This document shows, in pieces, positions 30,470 to 38,776 of a stretch of DNA of 64,000 nt (the first letter of the stretch is position 1; every line of letters begins with the position of its first letter). The position numbers and the translations under genes were made by a program. Location: NCBI RefSeq assembly GCF_000718305.1, contig NZ_JOFQ01000004.1:372001-436000 (forward strand), written 5' to 3'. The notes beneath the pieces are model-generated. The model made no database searches, was not told where the DNA came from, and worked only from the letters and a program-made list of their open reading frames with translations. Source of the DNA: Streptomyces niger. Its GTDB lineage: Bacteria > Actinomycetota > Actinomycetes > Streptomycetales > Streptomycetaceae.

Positions 30470-31258
30470 TCAGGCCCCGGCGGCCGCGCGGAGCAGAACG
30501 GACGCCAGTTCGCCCCGCCGGGCCGGGTAGTCGGCGGTCGGCAGGGACACCGACAGGGCGCGGACGGAACCGTCGGGGCCTTCGCCCGGGAGCCGTACGG
30601 CGAGACAGGTGTGTGCCGGGTCGGTCTCCCCCACCGACACGGCGATCCCGTCCCGGCGCACCCGGGCCAGCTCCGCCTCGAAGCGCTCGGGCGAGGTGAT
30701 CGTACGGTCGGTCAGCCGGGGCAGGCCGTGCGCGGCGAGGTAGCGGCGGCGCGCCGGCCGCTTCAGGGTGGCGAGCAGGACCTTGCCGTGCGCGGTGGCG
30801 TGCGCGCCGTGGTCGGGGCCCACCGCGAACGGTCCGCCGGCCGCCGACACCGGCAGCGTGCTGTCCACGACGGCGATCCGGCCGCGTCCCACCGCGCTGA
30901 GGTACGCGTGCGTGCCGGTCGCGCGCCGGACGCCCAGCAGCAGTTCGCGGGCACCGTCCTCGATGCCGGTCTGCCGCTGGAAGGCCCGGTGCAGCGCGGG
31001 GACCCGCGGGCCCAGCACGTAGCCGCCGCCCGCGCGCGTCAGGTGCCCGCGCGCGGTCAGCGGCGCCAGCAGGTTGTAGACCGTGGAGAGCGAGCAGCCC
31101 AGCCGGCGGGCCAGCGCCTTGGCCGTCACCGGTCCCGCCGATCCGGCCACCGCGTCGAGCACGTCCAGCGCCCGGTCGACGGAGAGCGGTCCGTTGGCGG
31201 AACCACCCGTGCCGGCAGCGCCGGCGGCTTCGGGCCCGTTGACGGGTGCGGCGGACAT
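30470..31258 (-). CDS. IclR family transcriptional regulator
   Basis: 262-residue DNA-binding regulator: winged helix-turn-helix at about residues 23-85 (LSVDRALDVLDAVAG, KALARRLGCSLSTVYNLL), then an IclR effector domain containing the conserved HATAHGKVLLA segment and ETDPAHTCLAVRL. Effectors in the family are small aromatic or carboxylic acids. ATG at 31258 with GGAGGG seven bases upstream. The target is unknown; it stands alone, with the monooxygenase downstream and a tiny gene upstream on the same strand. Confidence 0.88.
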   Translation of the reverse strand: MSAAPVNGPEAAGAAGTGGSANGPLSVDRALDVLDAVAGSAGPVTAKALARRLGCSLSTVYNLLAPLTARGHLTRAGGGYVLGPRVPALHRAFQRQTGIEDGARELLLGVRRATGTHAYLSAVGRGRIAVVDSTLPVSAAGGPFAVGPDHGAHATAHGKVLLATLKRPARRRYLAAHGLPRLTDRTITSPERFEAELARVRRDGIAVSVGETDPAHTCLAVRLPGEGPDGSVRALSVSLPTADYPARRGELASVLLRAAAGA

Positions 31259-31310
31259 GGCGGATCCCTCCAGACGTGCCGGGCGGCGGCTGCAACCTCC
31301 CCAGGATCCC

Positions 31311-31469
31311 TCACCGTGGCCGGAGCCTGCTCTGCCGGTTGGCCTCGCGCACCCTCGCCCGCAGTTCCGCCTTCCGGTCCGGCACACCCTTCGCGTCCGC
31401 CGGCCGGGTCGCCGGTTCGGTCCGCTCCACGGCCTCGCCCCGTTCGTCGCCCTCCCGGCCGTCACTCAT
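31311..31469 (-). CDS. small hypothetical protein, 52 residues
   Basis: A short gene in the gap between the IclR regulator and the geranylgeranyl reductase homologue. It begins ATG (MSDGREGDERGEAVERTEP) two bases after GGGGGAG, runs 52 codons with strongly G/C-biased third positions like the neighbouring real genes, and ends with TGA 52 nt before the IclR start on the same strand. The product is highly charged (many Arg, Glu, Asp), has no membrane segment, and its C-terminus ELRARVREANRQSRLRPR could be a basic helix. Function unknown; possibly cotranscribed with the regulator. Confidence 0.6.
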   Translation of the reverse strand: MSDGREGDERGEAVERTEPATRPADAKGVPDRKAELRARVREANRQSRLRPR

Positions 31470-31731
31470 GGCTCCCCCTCAGCATCCGGCGCCATGCCCT
31501 CGGCATCCCCATGGTTCACGCTCCGTGGTCAGCTCGGGACTTTCCGTACCCCCAGCCTGACCGCACGCAGGGCGTAAGGACAGCAGGCACAATCCGCCAA
31601 CTTCGCGTGTCAAGGGAGATGTTCGGACAAGAAGGCGAGATGCGGCGCGGCGCGGACAGCGCGAAGCCGCCACCGGTCGGGCCGGTGGCGGCTCGGCCGG
31701 GCGGGGTGGCCCCGCGGGTCCCTCGGGCGGC

Positions 31732-33042
31732 TCAGGCCTTCGGGGCGACCTTGCTCAGGCCGTTGATGATGCGGTCCATGGCGTCGCCGCCGGTGGGGTC
31801 GGTCAGGTTGGCCAGCATCTTCAGGGTGAACTTCATCAGCACCGGGTGGGTCAGGCCGCGCTGGGTGGCCATCTTCATGACCTTCGGGTTGCCGATGAGC
31901 TTCACGAAGGCGCGGCCGAGGGAGTAGTAGCCGCCGTAGGTGTCCTTGAGGATCTTCGGGTAGCGCTGGAGGGCCAGCTCACGCTGGGCGTACGTGGCGC
32001 GCGCGTGCGCCTGCACGATGACGTCGGCCGCGATCTGGCCGGACTCCATGGCGTACGCGATGCCCTCGCCGTTGAAGGGGTTCACCAGGCCGCCCGCGTC
32101 ACCGACCAGGAGCAGGCCCTTGGTGTAGTGCGGCTGGCGGTTGAAGGCCATCGGGAGGGCGGCGCCGCGGATCGGGGTGGTCATGTTGTCCGGGGTGTAG
32201 CCCCAGTCCTCCGGCATCGAGGCGCACCAGGCCTTGAGGATCTCGCGCCAGTCCAGCTCCTTGAAGGAGCTGGAGGTGTTCAGCACGCCCAGGCCCACGT
32301 TGGAGGTGCCGTCGCCCATGCCGAAGATCCACCCGTAGCCGGGCAGCAGCCGGTCCTGCGGGCCGCTGCGGTCCCACAGCTCCAGCCAGGACTCCAGGTA
32401 GTCGTCGTCGTGGCGCGGGGACTCGAAGTACGTACGGACCGCGACGCCCATCGGGCGGTCCTCGCGGCGGTGCAGGCCCATCGCCAGGGAGAGCCGGGTG
32501 GAGTTGCCGTCCGCTGCGACCACCAGCGGGGCGTGGAAGGAGACCGGGGTCTTCTCCTCGCCGAGCTTGGCGGTCACGCCCTCGATCCGGCCGGTCAGGT
32601 CGTTGACGATCGGGCCGCTGACGTTGCAGCGCTCGTACAGCCGGGCGCCGGCCTTCTGCGCCTGCCGGGCCAGCTGCTCGTCGAAGTCGTCGCGCTTGCG
32701 GACCAGACCGTAGTCCGGGTACGAGGCGAGGTCCGGCCAGTCCAGCTGGAGGCGGACGCCGCCGCCGATGATGCGCAGGCCCTTGTTGCGCAGCCAGCCG
32801 GCCTCCTCGGAGATGTCGATGCCCATCGACACCAGCTGCTTGGTGGCGCGGGGGGTCAGCCCGTCACCGCAGACCTTCTCCCTCGGGAAGGCCGTCTTCT
32901 CCAGCAGGAGGACGTCCAGGCCGGCCTTGGCCAGGTGGTACGCGGTCGCCGAGCCGGCCGGCCCGGCCCCCACGACGATCACATCGGCGGTGTGCTCGGA
33001 GCGCGCCTGGGTGGGCGCGTCGGCCTCGGTCACGTCGGTCAC
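31732..33042 (-). CDS. geranylgeranyl reductase family flavoprotein (candidate menaquinone side-chain reductase)
   Basis: 436-residue FAD enzyme of the geranylgeranyl reductase/MenJ family, which hydrogenates isoprenoid double bonds. GAGPAGSATAYHLAKAG near residues 25-41 binds FAD, the conserved GDGLTPRA motif follows, and LLVGDAGGLVNPFNGEGIAYAMESG near 290-314 is the second FAD signature. GTG at 33042 with GGGAG upstream. Streptomyces make partly saturated MK-9, and in Mycobacterium tuberculosis the homologue menJ also lies near menG and a polyprenyl synthase, so menaquinone is the likeliest substrate; other isoprenoids cannot be excluded. Confidence 0.86.
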   Translation of the reverse strand: MTDVTEADAPTQARSEHTADVIVVGAGPAGSATAYHLAKAGLDVLLLEKTAFPREKVCGDGLTPRATKQLVSMGIDISEEAGWLRNKGLRIIGGGVRLQLDWPDLASYPDYGLVRKRDDFDEQLARQAQKAGARLYERCNVSGPIVNDLTGRIEGVTAKLGEEKTPVSFHAPLVVAADGNSTRLSLAMGLHRREDRPMGVAVRTYFESPRHDDDYLESWLELWDRSGPQDRLLPGYGWIFGMGDGTSNVGLGVLNTSSSFKELDWREILKAWCASMPEDWGYTPDNMTTPIRGAALPMAFNRQPHYTKGLLLVGDAGGLVNPFNGEGIAYAMESGQIAADVIVQAHARATYAQRELALQRYPKILKDTYGGYYSLGRAFVKLIGNPKVMKMATQRGLTHPVLMKFTLKMLANLTDPTGGDAMDRIINGLSKVAPKA

Positions 33043-33139
33043 GGCGTAATCTCCCGGAACTCGAAATCTGAGTGCCGACCGGCACAGGACCCGTGCAGTC
33101 TATGCAGGCCGATGTGGACCGAAAACGAAGGGTTGGCCC

Positions 33140-33652
33140 ATGCAGAAGCCGCTTCCCGCCGTCGAACTGCGTGTTCCCACCGAGGAGGACGCCTGGAACT
33201 GGCACCGCGTGTTCGACGACCCGGAGGTCATGGAGTTCCACGGCGGCGCGTCCGCCGAGCTGTCGGTGTACGAGGAGCTGACCGCGCGGCAGCGCCGCCA
33301 CCACGCCGAACGCGGCTACTGCCTCTACACGATGCTCGACCCGGCGGACGGCGCGGTGATCGGCTTCACCGGCGCGCAGCCGTGGCCGCACCCGAACTGG
33401 GGCCCGGTCGGCGAGATAGAGATCGGCTGGCGGCTGGGCCGGAAGTACTGGGGCAAGGGCTACGCCACGGCCGCGGCCCGGCGCGCCCTGGAGGACGTAC
33501 GGACGGCCGGGGTGCGGCACGTCGTGGCGATGGTGGACGCACGCAACGCCCGCTCGATCGCGGTGACCCGGCGCCTCGGCATGCACCAGGCCGAAACGTT
33601 CGTCTCACCCGTGTCGAAGGTGACGGGGCTGTGCCACCGGCTGGACCTCTGA
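33140..33652 (+). CDS. GNAT family N-acetyltransferase
   Basis: 170-residue acetyl-CoA-dependent acetyltransferase of the RimJ/RimL-like GNAT subgroup (MQKPLPAVELRVPTEEDAW...). The acetyl-CoA-binding motif A, WRLGRKYWGKGYATAAARR, is at about residues 97-115 with the GKGYA pyrophosphate loop, and ARNARSIAVTRRLGM is the typical motif B. ATG at 33140. It lies on the plus strand between two menaquinone-related minus-strand genes; the substrate is unknown. Confidence 0.9.
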   Translation: MQKPLPAVELRVPTEEDAWNWHRVFDDPEVMEFHGGASAELSVYEELTARQRRHHAERGYCLYTMLDPADGAVIGFTGAQPWPHPNWGPVGEIEIGWRLGRKYWGKGYATAAARRALEDVRTAGVRHVVAMVDARNARSIAVTRRLGMHQAETFVSPVSKVTGLCHRLDL

Positions 33653-33682
33653 GCCCGGCGGCCGGTTCCGGCCCGCCGCGGA

Positions 33683-34390
33683 TCAGGCGGCCGGCTTGGT
33701 CCCCCGGTGGAGGGCGACGATGCCGCCCGTGAGGTTGCGCCAGGCGACCTTCGTCCAGCCCGCCCGCTGGAGCAGCGTCGCCAGCGCGGGCTGGTCGGGC
33801 CAGGCGCGGATGGAGTCGGCGAGGTAGACGTACGCGTCGGGGTTGGAGCTGACCGCGGTCGCGACCGGCGGCAGCGCGCGCATCAGGTACTCGGTGTAGA
33901 CGGTCCGGAACGGCGCCCACGTCGGGTGGCTGAACTCGCAGATGACGACCCGGCCGCCGGGCTTGGTCACGCGGTACAGCTCCGCCAGCGCGGCGTCGGT
34001 GTCCTGGACGTTCCGCAGCCCGAAGGAGATCGTGACGGCGTCGAACACGCCGTCCGCGAAGGGCAGCTTCATCGCGTCACCGGCGGTGAAGGGCAGCCAC
34101 GGCTGCCGCTTCTTGCCCTCGCGCAGCATGCCGGTGGAGAAGTCGCACGGCACGACGTACGCGCCGGTGCGGGCGAACGGCACGGAGGAGGTGCCCGTAC
34201 CGGCCGCGAGGTCCAGCACCCGCTCGGCGGGCCGGGCCGCCACCGCGCGATCCACGGCCTTCCGCCACAGCCGCGTCTGCCCCAAAGACAGCACGTCGTT
34301 GGTGAGGTCGTACCGTTCCGCCACGTCGTCGAACATCGAGGCGACTTCGTGCGGCTGCTTGTCCAGGGATGCTCGGGTCACGACAGCCAT
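33683..34390 (-). CDS. menG: demethylmenaquinone methyltransferase
   Basis: SAM-dependent C-methyltransferase (UbiE/MenG family) for the last step of menaquinone synthesis, demethylmenaquinone to menaquinone. 235 residues; the family start [18 protein letters not shown] is at about 18-35, the SAM motif [11 protein letters not shown] near 59-69 and the post-motif FGLRNVQD near 124-131. The ATG at 34390 is used; a GTG three codons later is also plausible. Preceded on the same strand after 22 nt by a Uma2-family gene. Confidence 0.95.
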   Translation of the reverse strand: MAVVTRASLDKQPHEVASMFDDVAERYDLTNDVLSLGQTRLWRKAVDRAVAARPAERVLDLAAGTGTSSVPFARTGAYVVPCDFSTGMLREGKKRQPWLPFTAGDAMKLPFADGVFDAVTISFGLRNVQDTDAALAELYRVTKPGGRVVICEFSHPTWAPFRTVYTEYLMRALPPVATAVSSNPDAYVYLADSIRAWPDQPALATLLQRAGWTKVAWRNLTGGIVALHRGTKPAA

Positions 34391-34412
34391 TGTTCACCAC
34401 GGGTGGTGAGGG

Positions 34413-35015
34413 TCAGAAGCCGACCAGCGTCGCGAGGTCGATGGTGATCGGGAACGGCCAGTCCGTTTCCAGCTTCCCGACGTGGACAGGGTGCTCGGGG
34501 GCAGGGATGTACTCGCCCCTCTCAGTGTGAAGCCAGTACTCGTGGATCTCGGGGAGGTTGTCCTTACCTCGCTCGACCCGCCAGTAGTACGGCACGCCTG
34601 CGGCGGCGTACATGGCCGGCTTACGCACACGGTCGGCCTGGCGCGAACCAGGGGAAACCACTTCCACCGCCAAAGCAAGGTTCTCGACAGGTACGCACTC
34701 CAGCTCGAAGAAGTCGAGCTTGCGCGTGTCAAAGACGATGACGTCTGGGATCGGAGGATTCTGGTCATCGACCAGGACACACTGCTCAGAGGCGACCGCA
34801 TATGGCTCGCGTCGCGCGTCCCTCAAGTGGCGCTCAATCTGGCTTCGCACTCCGTTGTGCCACACCACAGCCATCCCCCGAGGCACGACCACTCCGTCCA
34901 CAAGTTCCCAGTCGAAAGGAAGCTCCAAGTCCTTCACCTGATCGACGGTCCAGCCCTCCTCGGGCGGGAACATCCAGGTCTCAGGAGTGGCCTGCTCCAG
35001 CCGTTCAGCGATCAT
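34413..35015 (-). CDS. Uma2 family (DUF820) endonuclease-like protein
   Basis: 200-residue member of the Uma2/DUF820 family with a PD-(D/E)XK-type restriction endonuclease fold. Visible core residues: PPIPDVIVFD (Asp), LAVEVVSPGS (Glu) and RKPAMYAAAGVPYYW (Lys). Biological role of the family is unsettled. ATG at 35015 chosen because GGGAG lies five bases upstream; a longer frame to 35084 exists. Base composition differs from neighbours: positions 34621-34800 count to 59% G+C. It sits inside the mqnC-menG gene row, so it looks like an insertion into that cluster. Confidence 0.85.
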   Translation of the reverse strand: MIAERLEQATPETWMFPPEEGWTVDQVKDLELPFDWELVDGVVVPRGMAVVWHNGVRSQIERHLRDARREPYAVASEQCVLVDDQNPPIPDVIVFDTRKLDFFELECVPVENLALAVEVVSPGSRQADRVRKPAMYAAAGVPYYWRVERGKDNLPEIHEYWLHTERGEYIPAPEHPVHVGKLETDWPFPITIDLATLVGF

Positions 35016-35105
35016 CACTGCTCCCATGGACGCGAGTCTGGACGCGGGTGCGAGTCGCGGTCCCGTATATGACCGTACCGTCACTCGAAGGAGTGGGCCG
35101 GGATA

Positions 35106-35663
35106 TCAGCGCCGGCGAAAGACCAGGCGGCCGTCCAGGACCGTGGCCAGGCAGGTGCTGTCCTCGGCGAGGACGGTGAAGTCGGCGGGGGCGCCCGGGG
35201 CGAGGGCGACCGGGCGGTCGCGGAGGCCGGATCGGGTCACCGCCGTGCGGACCGAGGCCCGGGTGAAGGGGCCGGCCACGGACGTCGTGCCGGTGGCCAG
35301 CAGGCGCTGGAGGCCGCGGCGGGCGCTGCCGCCCCAGCGGGTGTCGGGCATGTCGAGTGCGGCGAGGGCCGCGCCGCGGATCGGCTCCGTGCCCAGCTCG
35401 GCGGCCTCGCGCGGGTCGGGGTGGTAGGCCGATTCCAGGTACGCGGCGCCGTCGGGCTCATGGCGGCCCGGGGAGAGCACCCCGTCCCACTCGCGCACCC
35501 GCACCCGGTCGCCGTACTCGGCGGCCAGGTCCGCGTACCGGCCGATGGCCTCGATGCGGGAGCCGGAGACCAGCACCGCGTCCGCGCCGGGGGCCGGACC
35601 ACCGGCCGGGACGCCGGCGGTCGAGGCGGCCTCGACCGCACGGACGTGGTGCAGGGTCAGCAT
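35106..35663 (-). CDS. imidazolonepropionase-like (amidohydrolase-related) small protein
   Basis: 185 residues resembling only the composite beta-sandwich ends of amidohydrolases: an N-terminal part with ADAVLVSGSRIEAIGRYADLA and a C-terminal part with APGAPADFTVLAEDSTCLATVLDGRLVFRRR, joined by a short middle. The metal-binding HxH of the catalytic barrel is absent, so it is unlikely to be an active amidohydrolase, and it should not be taken for the missing aminodeoxyfutalosine deaminase. It starts 10 nt after mqnC. Possibly a binding or structural protein; conserved position in Streptomyces is from memory. Confidence 0.65.
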   Translation of the reverse strand: MLTLHHVRAVEAASTAGVPAGGPAPGADAVLVSGSRIEAIGRYADLAAEYGDRVRVREWDGVLSPGRHEPDGAAYLESAYHPDPREAAELGTEPIRGAALAALDMPDTRWGGSARRGLQRLLATGTTSVAGPFTRASVRTAVTRSGLRDRPVALAPGAPADFTVLAEDSTCLATVLDGRLVFRRR

Positions 35664-35673
35664 CGCGAGCGAC

Positions 35674-36870
35674 TCAGCTCGCGTCGATGAGCTTCAGCTC
35701 GGGGTTCGTCTTGGCCTTGTCGAACGCCGTGGAGGAGATGTGCGAGGTGACGCGGTCGTCGACCGGGTCGTTCGCCGGGTCGTCGTGCACGACCAGGTGC
35801 TCGTACGTCGTGGCGCGCTGCGCCGGGACACGGCCCGCCTTGCGGATCAGCTCGATGATCTCCTGGCGGTTGGAGCGGTGCTTGGCGCCGGCCGAGGAGA
35901 CGACGTTCTCCTCCAGCATGATCGAGCCGAGGTCGTCCGCGCCGTAGTGCAGCGACAGCTGGCCGACCTCCTTGCCGGTGGTGAGCCAGGAGCCCTGGAT
36001 GTGGGCGACGTTGTCGAGGAAGATCCGGGCGATGGCGATCATCCGCAGGTACTCGAAGAGCGTGGCCTGGGTGCGGCCCTTCAGCGCGTTGTTCTGCGGC
36101 TGGTAGGTGTACGGGATGAACGCGCGGAAGCCGCCCGTACGATCCTGCACGTCGCGGATCATGCGCAGGTGCTCGATGCGCTCGGCGTTGGTCTCGCCCG
36201 TCCCCATGAGCATGGTCGAGGTGGACTCGACGCCCAGGTTGTGCGCCTCCTCCATGATCTCCAGCCAGCGCTCGCCGGACTCCTTGAGCGGGGCGATGGC
36301 CTTGCGGGGGCGGGCCGGCAGCAGCTCGGCGCCGGCGCCCGCGAAGGAGTCGAGACCGGCGGCGTGGATCCGCTGGATGGCCTCCTTGGTGGAGACCTTG
36401 GAGATGCGGGCCATGTGCTCGACCTCGGAGGCGCCGAGGGAGTGGATGACCAGCTGCGGGTACGCCTTCTTGATCGCGGCGAAGTGCTCTTCGTAGTACT
36501 CGACGCCGTAGTCCGGGTGGTGGCCGCCCTGGAACATGATCTGGGTGCCGCCCAGCTCCACGGTCTCCGCGCAGCGGCGCAGGATGTCGTCCAGGTCCCG
36601 CGTCCAGACGTCGGGGCTCTTCGGCGCGGCGAAGAAAGCGCAGAACTTGCAGGCCGTCACGCAGGAGTTCGTGTAGTTGATGTTCCGCTCGATGATGTAC
36701 GTCGCGATGTGCTCCGTACCGGCGTAGCGGCGGCGGCGCGCGGCGTCGGCGGCCTTGCCGAGGGCGTGCAGCGGCGCGTCACGGTACAGCTCGACGGCTT
36801 CCTCGGGGGTGATCCGCCCGCCCTCCGCGGCGCGGTCGAGTACGGACTGGAGGTCGGCGTTCTCGGTCAC
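35674..36870 (-). CDS. mqnC: cyclic dehypoxanthinyl futalosine synthase
   Basis: Radical SAM enzyme of the futalosine menaquinone pathway; it cyclises dehypoxanthine futalosine. The [4Fe-4S] triad CxxxCxxC is Cys70, 74, 77 in CVTACKFC. The 398-residue length and segments such as MFQGGHHPDYGVEYYEEHF and GAGAELLPARPRK fit MqnC. It is distantly related to MqnE at 51.4 kb. GTG start at 36870 with AAGGGA six bases upstream; a frame open to 37026 has no support. It heads a same-strand row with the amidohydrolase-like gene, Uma2 and menG. Confidence 0.96.
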   Translation of the reverse strand: MTENADLQSVLDRAAEGGRITPEEAVELYRDAPLHALGKAADAARRRRYAGTEHIATYIIERNINYTNSCVTACKFCAFFAAPKSPDVWTRDLDDILRRCAETVELGGTQIMFQGGHHPDYGVEYYEEHFAAIKKAYPQLVIHSLGASEVEHMARISKVSTKEAIQRIHAAGLDSFAGAGAELLPARPRKAIAPLKESGERWLEIMEEAHNLGVESTSTMLMGTGETNAERIEHLRMIRDVQDRTGGFRAFIPYTYQPQNNALKGRTQATLFEYLRMIAIARIFLDNVAHIQGSWLTTGKEVGQLSLHYGADDLGSIMLEENVVSSAGAKHRSNRQEIIELIRKAGRVPAQRATTYEHLVVHDDPANDPVDDRVTSHISSTAFDKAKTNPELKLIDAS

Positions 36871-36988
36871 CGGGCGTCCCTTCGAGGTTCTTGAGCGGGC
36901 AGGCATCAGGCCCGATCCAGCGTACGCCAGGGGTCCGACGGGGCCGTTGGCGGTGGGCCAGTTCGTCCGGTACGCGCGGGCCGGGCGG

Positions 36989-38776
36989 TCAGTCGACCCG
37001 GGCGAGGCGGGCCGTGGGGCGGCCACCGCGTTCGTCGTCGGAGGCGTAGGCGAGGCCGTCGCCGTCCCGGGTGAGGGTGACGGTCGCGGTCCGGCCCGTG
37101 CACAGCGCGCCCGCGTCCGCGTCCGCCGTCTCCCGGAGGGTGAGCCGGCGGGCGGTGGCCGCGCGCAGCTCGCCGGTGGCGTGGCACTTCGTGATCATCA
37201 CGTCGTACGTCAGCTTCGCCACCTTCTCGCCCACGGCCCCCTTGCTGACGGTCACCGTGACCGAGCCGTTGGGCGCGCCGTCGTCCTGCCGGACGGTGCC
37301 GGACCAGGTGCCGAGGAACGCCTTGGACACGGCGCCCGCCGGCCCGGACGGCGTCGCCGCGGAGGGGGTCGCGGCGGGCGGCGGCAGGCCCTGGTCACCG
37401 CCGGACGATCCGCCACCGGCCGGTCCGCCGCCCGGCAGCAGCTCGAAGACGAAGGCGGCGGTGGTCGCGGCGGCCAGCGCCCCGGCGACGGACAGCACCA
37501 GCGTGCAGCTCAGCCGGCCCGGCCGCGTCCGGCCGCCGACCACGCCGGACAGCGACAGGCGACGCTCCTTGCCGCCGGCCGGGCGCGGGGAAGCCGCGTC
37601 GGCGGTGCCGGGCCCACCGGCCGCGGGGGCGGGCGCCGGCCACTCCGGCCGCGGCGGGACCACCGCCTGCGCGTCGAACGGCACGGGCCCGGAGGCCGGC
37701 GCACCGGACGCCCCGGGGCCGGGCGCGGGACCGGCGAGATACGGATGACCGGCGGGGTACGGATGACCCGCGGCGTACGGGAGGCCGGCCGCGTACGACG
37801 GGTCGGGCGGACCGAAGCCGGCCGCGGGCGGGGCCGGGGGCTGAGCCGGGAAGGGGGGCGGGCCGCCCCGGTCCGTCGCCTCCAGGTTCAGCACCTCCAC
37901 GGCGCGGCGGCTGACCTGCTCGACCACCGGCTGCGGCAGCCACCCCGCGCGCGCCATCCCCGCCGCGCCCTGCGCTCCGCCCAGCCGCCGGGCCAGCGCC
38001 TCGGGCGAGGGCCGGTCGCCGGCCCGCTTGAGCAGGCAGTCCGAGACCAGCGCCCGCAGGTCACCGGTGAGCTCGGGGCCGAGCCGCGGCTCTTCGTGCA
38101 CGACCTTGTAGAGCAGCGCGGCCGAACTGTCCCCGGGGAACGGGCTCTCCCCGGTCGCCGCGTACGCCAGGACCGCGCCCAGGGAGAAGACGTCCGACGC
38201 GGCGGTGGTGCCGTCGCCGAGGATCTGCTCGGGCGCCATGTAGCCGGGCGAGCCGACCGAGACGCCGGTGGCGGTGAGCGAGGCGGTGCCGTCCGTGGCG
38301 CGGGCGATCCCGAAGTCGATGAGGAGCGGGCCGTCCAGGGTGAGCAGCACATTGGACGGCTTCACGTCCCGGTGCACCAGGCCCAGGCCGTGCACGGCGG
38401 TCAGCGCCTCGGCCAGGCCCGCGCCCAGGACCCGTACGGAGTGCTCGGGCAGCGGGCCGTGGGCGGCGACGGCCTCGTCCAGCGCGGGGGCCGCGACGTA
38501 CGCGGTGGCGACCCAGGGCACGGCCGCTTCGGCGTCGGCGTCCAGGACGGGCGCGGTCCAACTGCCGCCGACCCGGCGCGCGGACGCCACCTCGCGCCGG
38601 AACCGGGCCCGGAACTCGTCGTCCGCCGCGAACTGCGGATGGACGGCCTTCACGGCGACCGTCCGGCCGCCGGGGCTGCGCCCCAGGTAGACCCGGCCCA
38701 TGCCGCCCGCGCCGAGCCGGGCGAGCAGCTTGTACGTGCCGATCTCCGCCGGGTCCTCCGCTGCCAGCGGCTGCAT
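36989..38776 (-). CDS. transmembrane serine/threonine protein kinase
   Basis: 595-residue Hanks-type kinase. Kinase domain at about residues 15-270: glycine loop LGAGGMGRV (21-29), catalytic Lys43, HRDVKPSN (135-142), DFG (154-156), APE (181-183). A Pro/Ala/Gly-rich juxtamembrane region with PYAAGHPYPAGHPYLAG repeats follows, then one membrane helix (about 422-446) and an extracytoplasmic domain of ~140 residues with two cysteines (TKCHATGE and ALCTGR). ATG at 38776 with GGGGAGG nine bases upstream. The outer domain is not PASTA; it may sense an unknown ligand. Confidence 0.93.
   Translation of the reverse strand: MQPLAAEDPAEIGTYKLLARLGAGGMGRVYLGRSPGGRTVAVKAVHPQFAADDEFRARFRREVASARRVGGSWTAPVLDADAEAAVPWVATAYVAAPALDEAVAAHGPLPEHSVRVLGAGLAEALTAVHGLGLVHRDVKPSNVLLTLDGPLLIDFGIARATDGTASLTATGVSVGSPGYMAPEQILGDGTTAASDVFSLGAVLAYAATGESPFPGDSSAALLYKVVHEEPRLGPELTGDLRALVSDCLLKRAGDRPSPEALARRLGGAQGAAGMARAGWLPQPVVEQVSRRAVEVLNLEATDRGGPPPFPAQPPAPPAAGFGPPDPSYAAGLPYAAGHPYPAGHPYLAGPAPGPGASGAPASGPVPFDAQAVVPPRPEWPAPAPAAGGPGTADAASPRPAGGKERRLSLSGVVGGRTRPGRLSCTLVLSVAGALAAATTAAFVFELLPGGGPAGGGSSGGDQGLPPPAATPSAATPSGPAGAVSKAFLGTWSGTVRQDDGAPNGSVTVTVSKGAVGEKVAKLTYDVMITKCHATGELRAATARRLTLRETADADAGALCTGRTATVTLTRDGDGLAYASDDERGGRPTARLARVD

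Noticed and set aside
35106..35663. Missing aminodeoxyfutalosine deaminase of the menaquinone pathway
   Set aside because: Too short, lacking the amidohydrolase barrel and HxH metal ligands.
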